This document shows positions 1 through 7,168 of a DNA stretch of 7,872 nt, one piece after another. A program made the translations under genes and the position numbers. The stretch lies in assembly GCA_905235885.1 (NCBI GenBank), contig CAJONM010000103.1:1-7872 (forward strand), given 5' to 3'. Origin of the DNA: an uncultured Clostridia bacterium. Its GTDB lineage: Bacteria; Bacillota; Clostridia; UBA1381. Each line of letters opens with the position of its first letter. Within the stretch, counting starts at the first letter, position 1. The notes under the pieces were generated by a model. That model was not told the origin of the DNA and did no database searches. It was given only the letters and a program-made list of their open reading frames with translations.

Positions 1-61
1 GTACCACCGTACGCCGACGAGTTCATTTTCGCAAAATCTGCCTCGATTTTCGGCACTCTGC

Positions 62-91
62 CAGCGTGTAGACAAGTTTGTCTACACACTG
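62..91. repeat. Inverted repeat / hairpin downstream of the acyl-CoA synthetase gene
   Basis: Bases 66-75 (GTGTAGACAA) and 78-87 (TTGTCTACAC) are perfect inverted copies separated by only 2 nt. After one mismatch, CAG at 62-64 can also pair with CTG at 89-91. There is no T-run on either side, so it is not a canonical intrinsic terminator by itself. It lies directly beside a second hairpin (92-116), and the two could act together as a transcription end between the minus-strand synthetase gene and whatever lies left of the window. Positions 1-61 hold no gene or signal I recognise. Confidence 0.6.
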
Positions 92-126
92 AGGAGCTGT
101 CATCATGACAGCTCCTTTCAGTTTTT
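89..126 (+). terminator. Intrinsic terminator, probably for a plus-strand gene left of the window
   Basis: Bases 92-103 and 105-116 form a 12-bp perfect inverted repeat around a single central base; a realistic fold is a 10-bp stem with a 5-nt loop. CTG at 89-91 can also pair with CAG at 119-121. The stem is followed on the plus strand by TTTTT at 122-126, the layout of a Rho-independent terminator for rightward transcription. Read leftward, the stem is preceded by A's and not followed by a T-run, so termination of the minus-strand synthetase transcript here is less certain. Confidence 0.6.
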
Positions 127-1699
127 ATGTGTGAACAAGCGTTCTTTTTATTTTCTTAGTGCTTGTTTTTTCGAATTCATCCGAGCGGAATTTAAGCCGC
201 TTTACATGCTTATATATTGGCAAGGAACGGTTTATCTTGCGTATCGCAAGCTGAACGGCGGCAGGATCCTCTGTATAGATCTCAGCCGTTATAACATCGT
301 TTTCCGAATACACTACAACTTCTATCGCGGCAGGTATCCTGAGAATAAGCTCTTCTATCTCTTCAGGATATATATTCTTGCCGTTGTTTAGAATTATGAG
401 ATTTTTCTTTCTTCCTGTGATATACAGATAATTATCCTCATCCAGATAACCCAGATCCTCTGTGTTGAACCAATCCCCTTCAAAGGCTTCTGCGGTGGCT
501 TTTTTATTATTGTAATAGCCGAGCATGACAGATTCTCCGGCAACACATATCTCGCCGTTGCCGTTCTCGTCCTCGTTTATTATCTTGACATTCATGCAGG
601 GCAGCACAAGCCCGACGCTTCCGACCTTGTTATGATTGTTGCAGTTTACCGCAACGATGGGGGAGCATTCCGTTATTCCGTATCCGTTCAGAAGCGTAAT
701 GCCTATATCGTCAAACGCCTTGACATATATCGGATCGAGTGCCGCGCCGCCGCTTATTATCGTGTTGAGATTGCCGCCGAAAGTCTGTAGTATCTGCTTG
801 AACATCACCTTGCGCTTGTCGATGCCAATCTTACGCAGAGAATTTGATGTGGCGATAAGCGCCTTTACGGCAGTAGCTCTGTTTGTATCGCTGAGAGTTT
901 TCCATATCTTTTTGTGGATCGACTCTATAAACATTGGAACCACGAACATATTTTCAGGCTTGAACGCCTGCATATCGCTCATAAAGGTACGCAGATTTTT
1001 ATTTATTGCTATAGTCTCGCAAAACAGCATTACCGCAACGACTCCGGCGGTAAAACCGAATGTATGATGTATCGGCAGAACGAGCATGGATGTGCCGTAT
1101 ATTTTTACATTCTGCGCTGCCGCGAAGCTGTTCTGCATAATGTTGTACTGGCTGAGCATAACTCCCTTAGGCTTGCCTGTCGTGCCGGATGTATAAATGA
1201 TCGTCGACATAGCCTTGTCGTCTATCTTTATTTCGGTATATTTCGTTTTACCCTTTTCAAGCAGATTTTTGCCCTCTTCAATAAGCCCGTCAAGTTCATG
1301 TGTGTTTATCGCCTTAACGCCGCTGCCCTTTTTTATTTCGTCTATTATATCGTTGTACGAATCGGTATATATAAGCGCCTTTGCGCCGCTGTCCTTGAGG
1401 ACATTTATGATCGCGTTGACCTTTAGATCTCTGTCAACGGGAACTATTACGCCTCCACCGATAACGGTCGTGAAATAAGTCAGGATCCATGCGTAGCTGT
1501 TTTCGCCGATAACGGCGATACGCGTTTTTTTCAAGCCGTTGTAGTAGAAATATGTGCCGAGCGCGTCAATGTCGCTTTGGAAGTCGTTGTATGTTTTATC
1601 GACAAATTGCGACTGATCCATCCAGCGAAACGCAACGCCGTCAGGCTTTTGGGCAACGCACATATTTACAAGCTCTCTGAAGTTGTTCAAATTTTTCAT
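125..1699 (-). CDS. AMP-forming acyl-CoA synthetase / AMP-binding (ANL superfamily) protein
   Basis: A 524-residue adenylate-forming enzyme, expected to activate a carboxylic acid with ATP to an acyl-AMP and pass it to CoA or a carrier protein. Visible motifs: the Ser/Thr/Gly-rich ATP loop YTSGTTGKPKG (169-179), the A5 motif NGYGITEC (338-345), the A7/A8 hinge region with TEDLGY (413-418) and ITGRKKNLI (427-435), and a C-terminal lysine region KTSTKKIKR (511-519) in which K516 is the likely catalytic lysine. No signal peptide or clear membrane helix is seen, so it should be cytoplasmic. The overall look is of a long-chain fatty-acid-CoA ligase, but the chain length cannot be read from sequence and a carrier-protein ligase is possible. 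The gene starts 4 nt after the rhaB stop, and its ribosome-binding site lies within rhaB, so the two are very likely co-transcribed and coupled in translation. Confidence 0.88.
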   Translation of the reverse strand: MKNLNNFRELVNMCVAQKPDGVAFRWMDQSQFVDKTYNDFQSDIDALGTYFYYNGLKKTRIAVIGENSYAWILTYFTTVIGGGVIVPVDRDLKVNAIINVLKDSGAKALIYTDSYNDIIDEIKKGSGVKAINTHELDGLIEEGKNLLEKGKTKYTEIKIDDKAMSTIIYTSGTTGKPKGVMLSQYNIMQNSFAAAQNVKIYGTSMLVLPIHHTFGFTAGVVAVMLFCETIAINKNLRTFMSDMQAFKPENMFVVPMFIESIHKKIWKTLSDTNRATAVKALIATSNSLRKIGIDKRKVMFKQILQTFGGNLNTIISGGAALDPIYVKAFDDIGITLLNGYGITECSPIVAVNCNNHNKVGSVGLVLPCMNVKIINEDENGNGEICVAGESVMLGYYNNKKATAEAFEGDWFNTEDLGYLDEDNYLYITGRKKNLIILNNGKNIYPEEIEELILRIPAAIEVVVYSENDVITAEIYTEDPAAVQLAIRKINRSLPIYKHVKRLKFRSDEFEKTSTKKIKRTLVHT

Positions 1700-1703
1700 C
1701 TTG

Positions 1704-3197
1704 TCATTTCCTTGATATTATTTTCTTCCACTTGTCATATGCCGCATCCCATGCGTCGCTGTCCTGTGGTACATATTCGGCAATATCGAAACTGTTTCTT
1801 ACTATCTGTCTGCCCTCGTTAAGATCCTTTATAGCGCCCATGGCAATGCCCTGAACGATTATATTGCCTATGCTTGTTGCCTCTACCGGGCCGGCGTTAA
1901 CGATCCTCTTTGTGGCATTTGCGGTAAATTGGCAGATCATTTTATCCTTTATTCCGCCGCCTACGATGTTTATGACATTATACTTGTTGCCGGTAACGGC
2001 CTCCATACCCTCGATCGTATATCTGTATCGGAAGCCGAGGCTTTCTGCAATACATCTTATGACCGCGCCTGTCGTTTCCGGCACCTTCTGAGAAGTTGCG
2101 CGGCAATACTCGCGTATGCGCTCAGGCATATTGCCGGGCGTCATGAACGCCGGGTAGTCGGGGTCTATAAGGCTTGCGAACGGCTCTGCGGCACGCGCCT
2201 CCTGCTCAAGCTCGTCAAACGACAGCAGGCAGCCCTCTCTGTTCCATTGACGGCGGCTTTCCTGGATGAGCCACAGTCCCATTATGTTTCTGAGGAACCG
2301 TATCGTTTTGCCAACGCCGCCCTCATTTGTGAAGTTATATGCCATGGCACCGTCGGAGGTGTTTGTCGAGTCAAGCTCCACACCCATAAGCGACCATGTG
2401 CCGGATGATATGTATATGAAATCCTTTTTATCAACTACAGGAACAGACGCTACAGCCGAGCCGGTGTCGTGAGACGCGACCGCTACGACGGGTATCTCGG
2501 CTATACCCAGCTCCTTAGCAAGCTCCGGCTTTATCTTTCCGACGATGTCTCCGGGGTATATAATATCCGTCAGTATATCCGTCGGGATGCCGAGCTTTTT
2601 GAGCATATCATATGACCATTCATATCTTTCGGAATTAAACATCTGTGTTGTCGAGGCGTTTGTATATTCGGTCTTTTTCACGCCTGTGAGGAAGAAGTTG
2701 AACAGATCCGGCATCATCAGAAGCGTTTTTGCCGATTTTAGCGTTGTATCGTTTGAAAGCCGCGCCGCCAGAAGCTGATAAAGTGTATTAAAGGAGTTGA
2801 AACCGATGCCCGTTTCCTTGAAGATCTCCTTTTTCGGCACTATCTCAAACGCCTTTTCGAACATTCCCTCTGTGCGGGTATCGCGATAGTTGTATGGATT
2901 GCCCAGCAGCTTGTCATTCTCATCAAGCAGCCCGTAATCAACGCCCCATGTATCTATACCGATGCAATCAATATCCCTGTCACCGGAATTGACGCATTTG
3001 AGAATGCCCTGCTTTATCTCAAAAAACAAACGAAGGACATCCCAGTGAAAATCGCCGTTTACCGTTACGGGATCATTTGAAAAACGGTGTTTTTCCTCAA
3101 GCTCCAGCTTTTCACCGTCAAATTTGGCAAGAATGGCTCTGCCCGATGATGCGCCGAAATCAAAAGCTAAAAACTTATATGTCTTTGCCATAGTCAT
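1704..3197 (-). CDS. rhaB: L-rhamnulokinase (FGGY carbohydrate kinase family)
   Basis: Phosphorylates L-rhamnulose with ATP to L-rhamnulose 1-phosphate, the second step of phosphorylative rhamnose breakdown. At 497 residues it is close to the E. coli enzyme (about 489). Motifs in order: N-terminal phosphate loop FDFGASSGR (12-20), substrate-side IDTWGVDYGLLD (81-92), YRDTRT (104-109), MMPDLFNFFLTG (161-172), SHDTGSAVA (242-250) with D244 as the likely catalytic base, SSGTWSLMG (264-272), and the C-terminal ATP-binding stretch VGGGIKDKMICQFTANA (412-428). These match rhamnulokinase rather than xylulo-, glycerol or fuculokinase. Two starts are possible: ATG at 3197 lies only about 4 nt from the AAAGGAA ribosome-binding site (3201-3207), while ATG at 3191 (residue 3, giving MAKTYK) lies about 10 nt away. 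No rhamnose isomerase, aldolase or AraC-type regulator is visible beside it. Confidence 0.95.
   Translation of the reverse strand: MTMAKTYKFLAFDFGASSGRAILAKFDGEKLELEEKHRFSNDPVTVNGDFHWDVLRLFFEIKQGILKCVNSGDRDIDCIGIDTWGVDYGLLDENDKLLGNPYNYRDTRTEGMFEKAFEIVPKKEIFKETGIGFNSFNTLYQLLAARLSNDTTLKSAKTLLMMPDLFNFFLTGVKKTEYTNASTTQMFNSERYEWSYDMLKKLGIPTDILTDIIYPGDIVGKIKPELAKELGIAEIPVVAVASHDTGSAVASVPVVDKKDFIYISSGTWSLMGVELDSTNTSDGAMAYNFTNEGGVGKTIRFLRNIMGLWLIQESRRQWNREGCLLSFDELEQEARAAEPFASLIDPDYPAFMTPGNMPERIREYCRATSQKVPETTGAVIRCIAESLGFRYRYTIEGMEAVTGNKYNVINIVGGGIKDKMICQFTANATKRIVNAGPVEATSIGNIIVQGIAMGAIKDLNEGRQIVRNSFDIAEYVPQDSDAWDAAYDKWKKIISRK
1708..1713 (-). promoter_or_regulatory. Ribosome-binding site of the synthetase gene, inside the end of rhaB
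   Basis: On the minus strand AAGGAA lies in the last sense codons of rhaB (Ser-Arg-Lys), about 8-9 nt before the ATG at 1699. It supports this start codon and implies translational coupling: ribosomes finishing rhaB would expose or reuse the site. Confidence 0.7.
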
Positions 3198-3232
3198 ATC
3201 TTCCTTTCACATTTTCTAATAAATATACATCA

Positions 3233-3261
3233 ATTATATTATATTTTTAACGGATTGTCAA
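3233..3261 (-). promoter_or_regulatory. Consensus sigma-A promoter of the rhaB operon
   Basis: Minus strand: -35 TTGACA (3261-3256), exactly 17 nt of spacer, -10 TATAAT (3238-3233). Both boxes are perfect matches. Transcription should start near 3226, leaving a leader of about 30 nt before the rhaB ATG. A perfect promoter on a sugar-catabolic gene would normally need a repressor, but I see no clear operator or cre site around it. Confidence 0.85.
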
Positions 3262-3310
3262 TTAATAATTAAGAATTTTTTGGTCAAATTGCGGTAATAA
3301 TCGAAATTTC

Positions 3311-3339
3311 TTGAAAAAAAGAGATTTATGTGCTATACT
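3311..3339 (+). promoter_or_regulatory. Sigma-A promoter of the LTA-synthase-like gene and RNase J
   Basis: Plus strand: -35 TTGAAA (3311-3316), 17-nt spacer, -10 TATACT (3334-3339). Expected start of transcription is near 3346, about 40 nt before the ATG at 3385. It is divergent from the rhaB promoter; the two -35 boxes are about 50 bp apart across an AT-rich stretch. Confidence 0.8.
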
Positions 3340-3384
3340 TCATATTAGATGATTATATGTTGGGATGATAGTGAGATCATATAA

Positions 3385-5331
3385 ATGGAGAGAAATACAA
3401 AAGGCAAATTCATAATGTCGCTGCTCTTGTCGCTGTTATTATTAGCGGCAACGCTTGCCGGCACATATCTGTACAGATCGGTGTCCGTGCCGTTTCATAC
3501 ATGGTATTATGTAATGGCTATAGCCGGCTGCGGAGTGATATTCATACTGGGCGCGTATAAATTCCGTATCAGTGAAAAAGCCGCGTTTAAGGCAGGAGTT
3601 ACGGCATATGTCGTATCCATATTCGGAGCGATGGTAATATCACTCTTGTTTTCGGGCGGCTTCTGGGCTGATTTCTATACATTTATGGTCAATATTGCCT
3701 TTTATTGCGCTCTTGCCGGCTTGGGGCTGCTCATATCCGGCGATATGCGCGTGTCCGCGCTTACCGCGCTTATCCCGACATATGTATTTAATCTGATAAG
3801 CTTTATCGTGTACTGTTTCAGGGGTACATCACTTGCGCCGACGGATATTTACGCGTTCGGAACAGCCATGAATGTGGTCGCGCAATATGATTTCCATATG
3901 CGGTATCAGATCGTGACTGCAACGATAGTGGCGATAGTTTTCATCATGATAGCCGTAAAATTCCCAATACGCGCAAAGAGCCGACCGATAGCGACGCGTC
4001 TTGCCGCCGTGGGCGCGATCGCATTGAGCGTTGCGTTCATAGCAAGCGTAAATCTGAGCTATTACGATGTATCGGTATTTGACCAGTATGACGCGAATTT
4101 GCGCTACGGCTCCGCGTTCAGCTTTTATGTCAATACGACAAAAATGGGTCTTGAAAAACGCGACTCATACGATCCGGCGGCGCTTAACGCGCTGCTTGAA
4201 AGCTATGGCGAGCCTACGGAGACGACAGAGGACAAGCCGAATATCATTGTTGTAATGAACGAGAGCTTTGCCGATCTGAGAGTGATAGACGATTTTCAAA
4301 CGAACGAGGACTATATGCCGTATTTCCGAACGCTTAGTGAAAATACGGTAAAGGGGCAGCTTATGGTAACGCCCTTCGGCGGCAATACATGTAATACCGA
4401 GTATGAATTTCTGACGGGGATGAACACCGCTCTCCTGCGCCCGAATTCCACTCCGTATGTACAGATGATATTCAACAATATCCCGTATTCGCTCACATCG
4501 CATCTTAAAAGCATGGGCTATTATACGACCGCGTTCCACCCGTACTATTCGAACGGCTGGAACAGGACTATTGTATACGATTATATCGGATTTGACAAAT
4601 TCATAAGCTATGAGAATATGTTTGAATACAGTGAGCATCCCGATCGTATGCGCAATTATGTAAGCGATAAGGGCGATTACGACACGATCCTGAACTATCT
4701 GTATTCGGAGGACAATACCGCCGCGCCGGATTTCATATTCAATATCACCATGCAAAACCATGGCGGCTACACATATGAAAAATTCAAGAACATAATAAAG
4801 CTCGAAAATATGAAAGGTACATATCCGCTTGCGGAGCAGTATCTTTCTCTGATAAAGCATTCCGACAGCGCATTGGAGTATTTTTTGGATGAGCTGAAGA
4901 AATTTGATGAGCCTACCGTTGTCGTATTTTTCGGTGACCACCAGCCGAAGGTGGAGGAGGATTTCTTTGACGAGCTTTACGGCACTCCGCAGGCGGAGCT
5001 TGATCCGTCGGACAAGACCCGTAAATATTATGTCCCGTTTGTCATATGGGCGAATTATGACATAGAGGAGCAGGAGGGGATAAACACAAGCCCGTGCTTC
5101 CTTTCGGGACTGTTGATGGATAAGATAGGACTACCCAAAAGCCGCGTCCAGATGTATCTCGATGACCTGCAAACGGGCGTAAGGCAGCTCAACTCATTGG
5201 GATATTACGATACGGACGGCGTATTCCACAGCCCATTGGAGGGTGAGGAGCTTATAAGGTACTACAACCTTCAGTACGCGATACTGACAAACGAAGACTT
5301 AGACTATGATTTTGAATATCAGGGCAAATGA
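3385..5331 (+). CDS. LTA-synthase-like membrane phosphoglycerol transferase / sulfatase-superfamily protein
   Basis: A 648-residue membrane enzyme with an extracellular alkaline-phosphatase/sulfatase-fold domain, resembling lipoteichoic acid synthases that transfer glycerol phosphate from phosphatidylglycerol. The positively charged N-terminus (MERNTKGK) precedes seven likely membrane helices (about 9-29, 40-57, 70-90, 96-118, 124-146, 174-194 and 205-223); seven places the catalytic domain (about 283-600) outside. Active-site candidates: E293 in MNESF, nucleophile T335 in GGNTCNTEYEF, H459 in MQNHGGY, and D518/H519 in FGDHQP. W392 and R394 sit where LtaS has its substrate-contacting WNR segment. 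S. aureus LtaS has five helices and lacks the GDHQP form, so this may be a paralogue acting on another glycerol-phosphate polymer or glycan; substrate is uncertain. The start at 3385 has a weak GTGAG site (3371-3375); M11 at 3415 is a poorer alternative. RNase J follows after 45 nt. Confidence 0.88.
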   Translation: MERNTKGKFIMSLLLSLLLLAATLAGTYLYRSVSVPFHTWYYVMAIAGCGVIFILGAYKFRISEKAAFKAGVTAYVVSIFGAMVISLLFSGGFWADFYTFMVNIAFYCALAGLGLLISGDMRVSALTALIPTYVFNLISFIVYCFRGTSLAPTDIYAFGTAMNVVAQYDFHMRYQIVTATIVAIVFIMIAVKFPIRAKSRPIATRLAAVGAIALSVAFIASVNLSYYDVSVFDQYDANLRYGSAFSFYVNTTKMGLEKRDSYDPAALNALLESYGEPTETTEDKPNIIVVMNESFADLRVIDDFQTNEDYMPYFRTLSENTVKGQLMVTPFGGNTCNTEYEFLTGMNTALLRPNSTPYVQMIFNNIPYSLTSHLKSMGYYTTAFHPYYSNGWNRTIVYDYIGFDKFISYENMFEYSEHPDRMRNYVSDKGDYDTILNYLYSEDNTAAPDFIFNITMQNHGGYTYEKFKNIIKLENMKGTYPLAEQYLSLIKHSDSALEYFLDELKKFDEPTVVVFFGDHQPKVEEDFFDELYGTPQAELDPSDKTRKYYVPFVIWANYDIEEQEGINTSPCFLSGLLMDKIGLPKSRVQMYLDDLQTGVRQLNSLGYYDTDGVFHSPLEGEELIRYYNLQYAILTNEDLDYDFEYQGK

Positions 5332-5376
5332 TATTCATTTGGCTTAATATGCCTATTATTATGTAAGGAGGATATA

Positions 5377-7044
5377 ATGGCAAAAACTAAAAAACTGCGC
5401 ATAATACCGATTGGCGGTCTTGATGAGATCGGAAAAAATTTGACCGCCTTTGAGTATGGCAACGAGATCGTCGTAATTGACTGCGGCATGGCATTTCCCG
5501 ACAACGATATGCCGGGCGTGGATATGGTAATAAACGACATATCATATCTGGAAAGAAACAGCCAAAAGGTCAAGGGCGTTTTTCTCACGCACGGACATGA
5601 GGACCATATCGGCGGTCTGCCGTATTTTTTGAAGGAGATAAATGTGCCCGTATATGGCACAAGACTGACGCTCGGACTTGTAGAGCATAAGCTGAGCGAG
5701 CATAATCTTTTAACGAGCGTAACGCTTGTAAGGGTTCGTGCCGGCGAGACGGTAAAGGTAAGCGATTACTTTTCTGTTGAGTTCATAAGAACGAACCATT
5801 CAATTGCCGATTCGATAGCGATCGCATTAAAAACACCCGTCGGGACAGTTCTGCATACGGGTGACTGGAAGATAGACACCACTCCGATAGTGGGGGATAT
5901 GATAGATCTTGCGCGTATAGGCGAGCTTGGCAACGAGGGCATCCTCGTTCTGATGTCCGACTCAACAAATGTTGAACGGGCAGGCTATGCTATGAGCGAA
6001 AAGACGGTAGGCGATCAGTTCTACAAAATTTTCAACGGCTGCAAGAAGCGGATAATTGTCGCGACCTTTGCCTCAAATGTCCACCGCGTCCAGCAGATAA
6101 TCGACGCGGCTGCGAAAAATCACCGTAAGGTCGCCATCTCCGGCAGAAGCATGGAAAATATCGTTGAAATATCTATCCTTATGGGATACATGAAGATCCC
6201 CGAGGGCGTTCTGATAAATATAGACAACATCAAAAATTACGATCCCAATCAGATCGTTATCATAACCACCGGCTCACAGGGCGAGCCCATGAGCGCGCTT
6301 ACGAGAATGGCATTTTCCGATCACCGTAAGGTCGAGGTTACCGATAACGATCTTATAATCATCTCCGCATCGCCCATACCGGGCAATGAAAAGGCGGTCG
6401 CGAATGTAATAAACGAGCTGTTTAAGATTGGCGCGGAGGTCATATATAAATCCATGATGGATGTCCATGTTTCCGGTCACGCCTGTCGTGAGGAGCTGAA
6501 GCTGATGCTCGGCATCGCCAAGCCGAAATTCTTTATACCGGTGCATGGCGAACATCGTCATCTTGTGCTGCATAAACGACTTGCCGAAGAGATGGGCATG
6601 CCGTCCGAGCGAAGTTTTGTGCTAAGCAACGGAACGGTGCTGGAGCTTGATGCGGAAAACGCGAGAATAAACGGCACCGTCCAGTCCGGACAGGTGCTTG
6701 TTGACGGTTTAGGCGTCGGCGATGTCGGAAATATCGTTCTCCGCGACAGAAAGCATCTTGCCGAGGACGGACTTATTATAATAGTCATAACTATTGACAG
6801 CCGCACAAACACAATGGCATCAAGACCGGATATAATATCGCGCGGCTTTGTATATGTGCGCGAGGCTGAGGATCTTATAGACGGCGTGAAGGACATTGCC
6901 GAGGAATCGGCAAGATCGAGCCTTTCGCGTAAAAATATGGACTGGACGACCATGAAAAACAATGTCAAATCCGGCGTTGCAAGGTATATTTACGACAATA
7001 CAAAGCGCAACCCGATGATATTACCGATAATAGAGGAAATCTGA
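5377..7044 (+). CDS. rnj: Ribonuclease J (metallo-beta-lactamase / beta-CASP RNase)
   Basis: A 555-residue cytoplasmic RNase with 5'-3' exonuclease and possible endonuclease activity, used in mRNA decay and RNA maturation in Firmicutes. Zinc-site residues are present: THGHEDHIGG (71-80, giving H72, H74, D76, H77), H141 in TNHSIADS, D163 in HTGDWK and H390 in PVHGEHRH. Beta-CASP features include SDSTN (194-198), ATFASNVHRVQQ (229-240), the ITTGSQGEP segment (296-304) and VSGHA (365-369). The C-terminal domain runs from about 450 to the end. Length matches B. subtilis RNase J1/J2, and the motif spacing is J1-like. All catalytic residues are intact, so it should be active, unlike J2-type paralogues with weak activity. 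A strong ribosome-binding site, AAGGAGG (5365-5371), sits 5 nt before the ATG. No convincing promoter lies in the 45-nt gap after the upstream gene, so co-transcription is likely. Confidence 0.96.
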   Translation: MAKTKKLRIIPIGGLDEIGKNLTAFEYGNEIVVIDCGMAFPDNDMPGVDMVINDISYLERNSQKVKGVFLTHGHEDHIGGLPYFLKEINVPVYGTRLTLGLVEHKLSEHNLLTSVTLVRVRAGETVKVSDYFSVEFIRTNHSIADSIAIALKTPVGTVLHTGDWKIDTTPIVGDMIDLARIGELGNEGILVLMSDSTNVERAGYAMSEKTVGDQFYKIFNGCKKRIIVATFASNVHRVQQIIDAAAKNHRKVAISGRSMENIVEISILMGYMKIPEGVLINIDNIKNYDPNQIVIITTGSQGEPMSALTRMAFSDHRKVEVTDNDLIIISASPIPGNEKAVANVINELFKIGAEVIYKSMMDVHVSGHACREELKLMLGIAKPKFFIPVHGEHRHLVLHKRLAEEMGMPSERSFVLSNGTVLELDAENARINGTVQSGQVLVDGLGVGDVGNIVLRDRKHLAEDGLIIIVITIDSRTNTMASRPDIISRGFVYVREAEDLIDGVKDIAEESARSSLSRKNMDWTTMKNNVKSGVARYIYDNTKRNPMILPIIEEI

Positions 7045-7048
7045 GACG

Positions 7049-7106
7049 AAGTGCCTCCCTCAGATTGCCCCTTTTAGGGGAAATGTAAGGCGGAGCCTGA
7101 CAAAGG
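7049..7106. repeat. Structured intergenic repeat behind RNase J
   Basis: Non-coding, modular, palindrome-rich sequence. CCCCT-TTT-AGGGG (7068-7080) makes one small hairpin, flanked by ATT/AAT that extends it past a mismatch. AGGC-GGA-GCCT (7088-7098), extended by TGT/ACA (7084-7086 and 7100-7102), makes a second. The modules (a CCTCCCTCAG edge, a GGCGGAGCC core, and CCCCTTT/AAAGGGG edges) resemble a dispersed intergenic repeat I remember from gut Ruminococcaceae-type genomes; that link is from memory and unverified. It starts 4 nt after the RNase J stop, so it would be part of that gene's 3' untranslated region. Confidence 0.5.
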
Positions 7107-7141
7107 GGTATGGCGGCACATTTCCAATGTGCCGCCATACC
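7107..7141. terminator. Perfect 16-bp hairpin between convergent RNase J and spoVM genes
   Basis: Bases 7107-7122 and 7126-7141 are exact inverted copies with a 3-nt loop, about 60% GC in the stem. It sits 62 nt after the RNase J stop and 27 nt after the spoVM-like stop on the other strand, the right place for a shared bidirectional terminator. Neither side has a real T-run (ATACCAAACC on plus; CCTTTG on minus), so it is not a standard Rho-independent terminator. It may instead protect 3' ends against exonucleases, or be part of the neighbouring repeat. Confidence 0.5.
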
Positions 7142-7168
7142 ATACCAAACCAAAGCCCGAACCACCGA

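Noticed and set aside
1..108. Open plus-strand frame of 35 codons running in from the left edge
   Set aside because: It runs through the hairpin at 62-91 and into the terminator palindrome, and the peptide has no recognisable family character; more likely non-coding.
636..1426. Several plus-strand open frames of 90-170 codons
   Set aside because: All are antisense to the acyl-CoA synthetase gene, whose adenylation motifs fix the true strand and frame.
3060..3110. cre-like sequence (TGAAAAACGG on the plus strand) inside rhaB
   Set aside because: Matches the catabolite-control consensus only partly and lies within coding sequence; no support beyond chance.
3351..3384. Possible small hairpin in the leader of the LTA-synthase-like gene (ATGAT/ATCAT)
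   Set aside because: Only 5 bp and AT-rich; too weak to call a regulatory structure.
4165..4941. A 258-codon open frame on the minus strand
   Set aside because: Lies antisense within the catalytic domain of the LTA-synthase-like gene, whose motifs are clear; it has no motif of its own and is a codon-bias shadow.
5332..5376. Possible separate promoter for RNase J
   Set aside because: TATTAT is present near 5355 but no acceptable -35 box lies at the right distance.
6558..6968. A 136-codon minus-strand open frame
   Set aside because: Antisense to the C-terminal region of RNase J, no family features.
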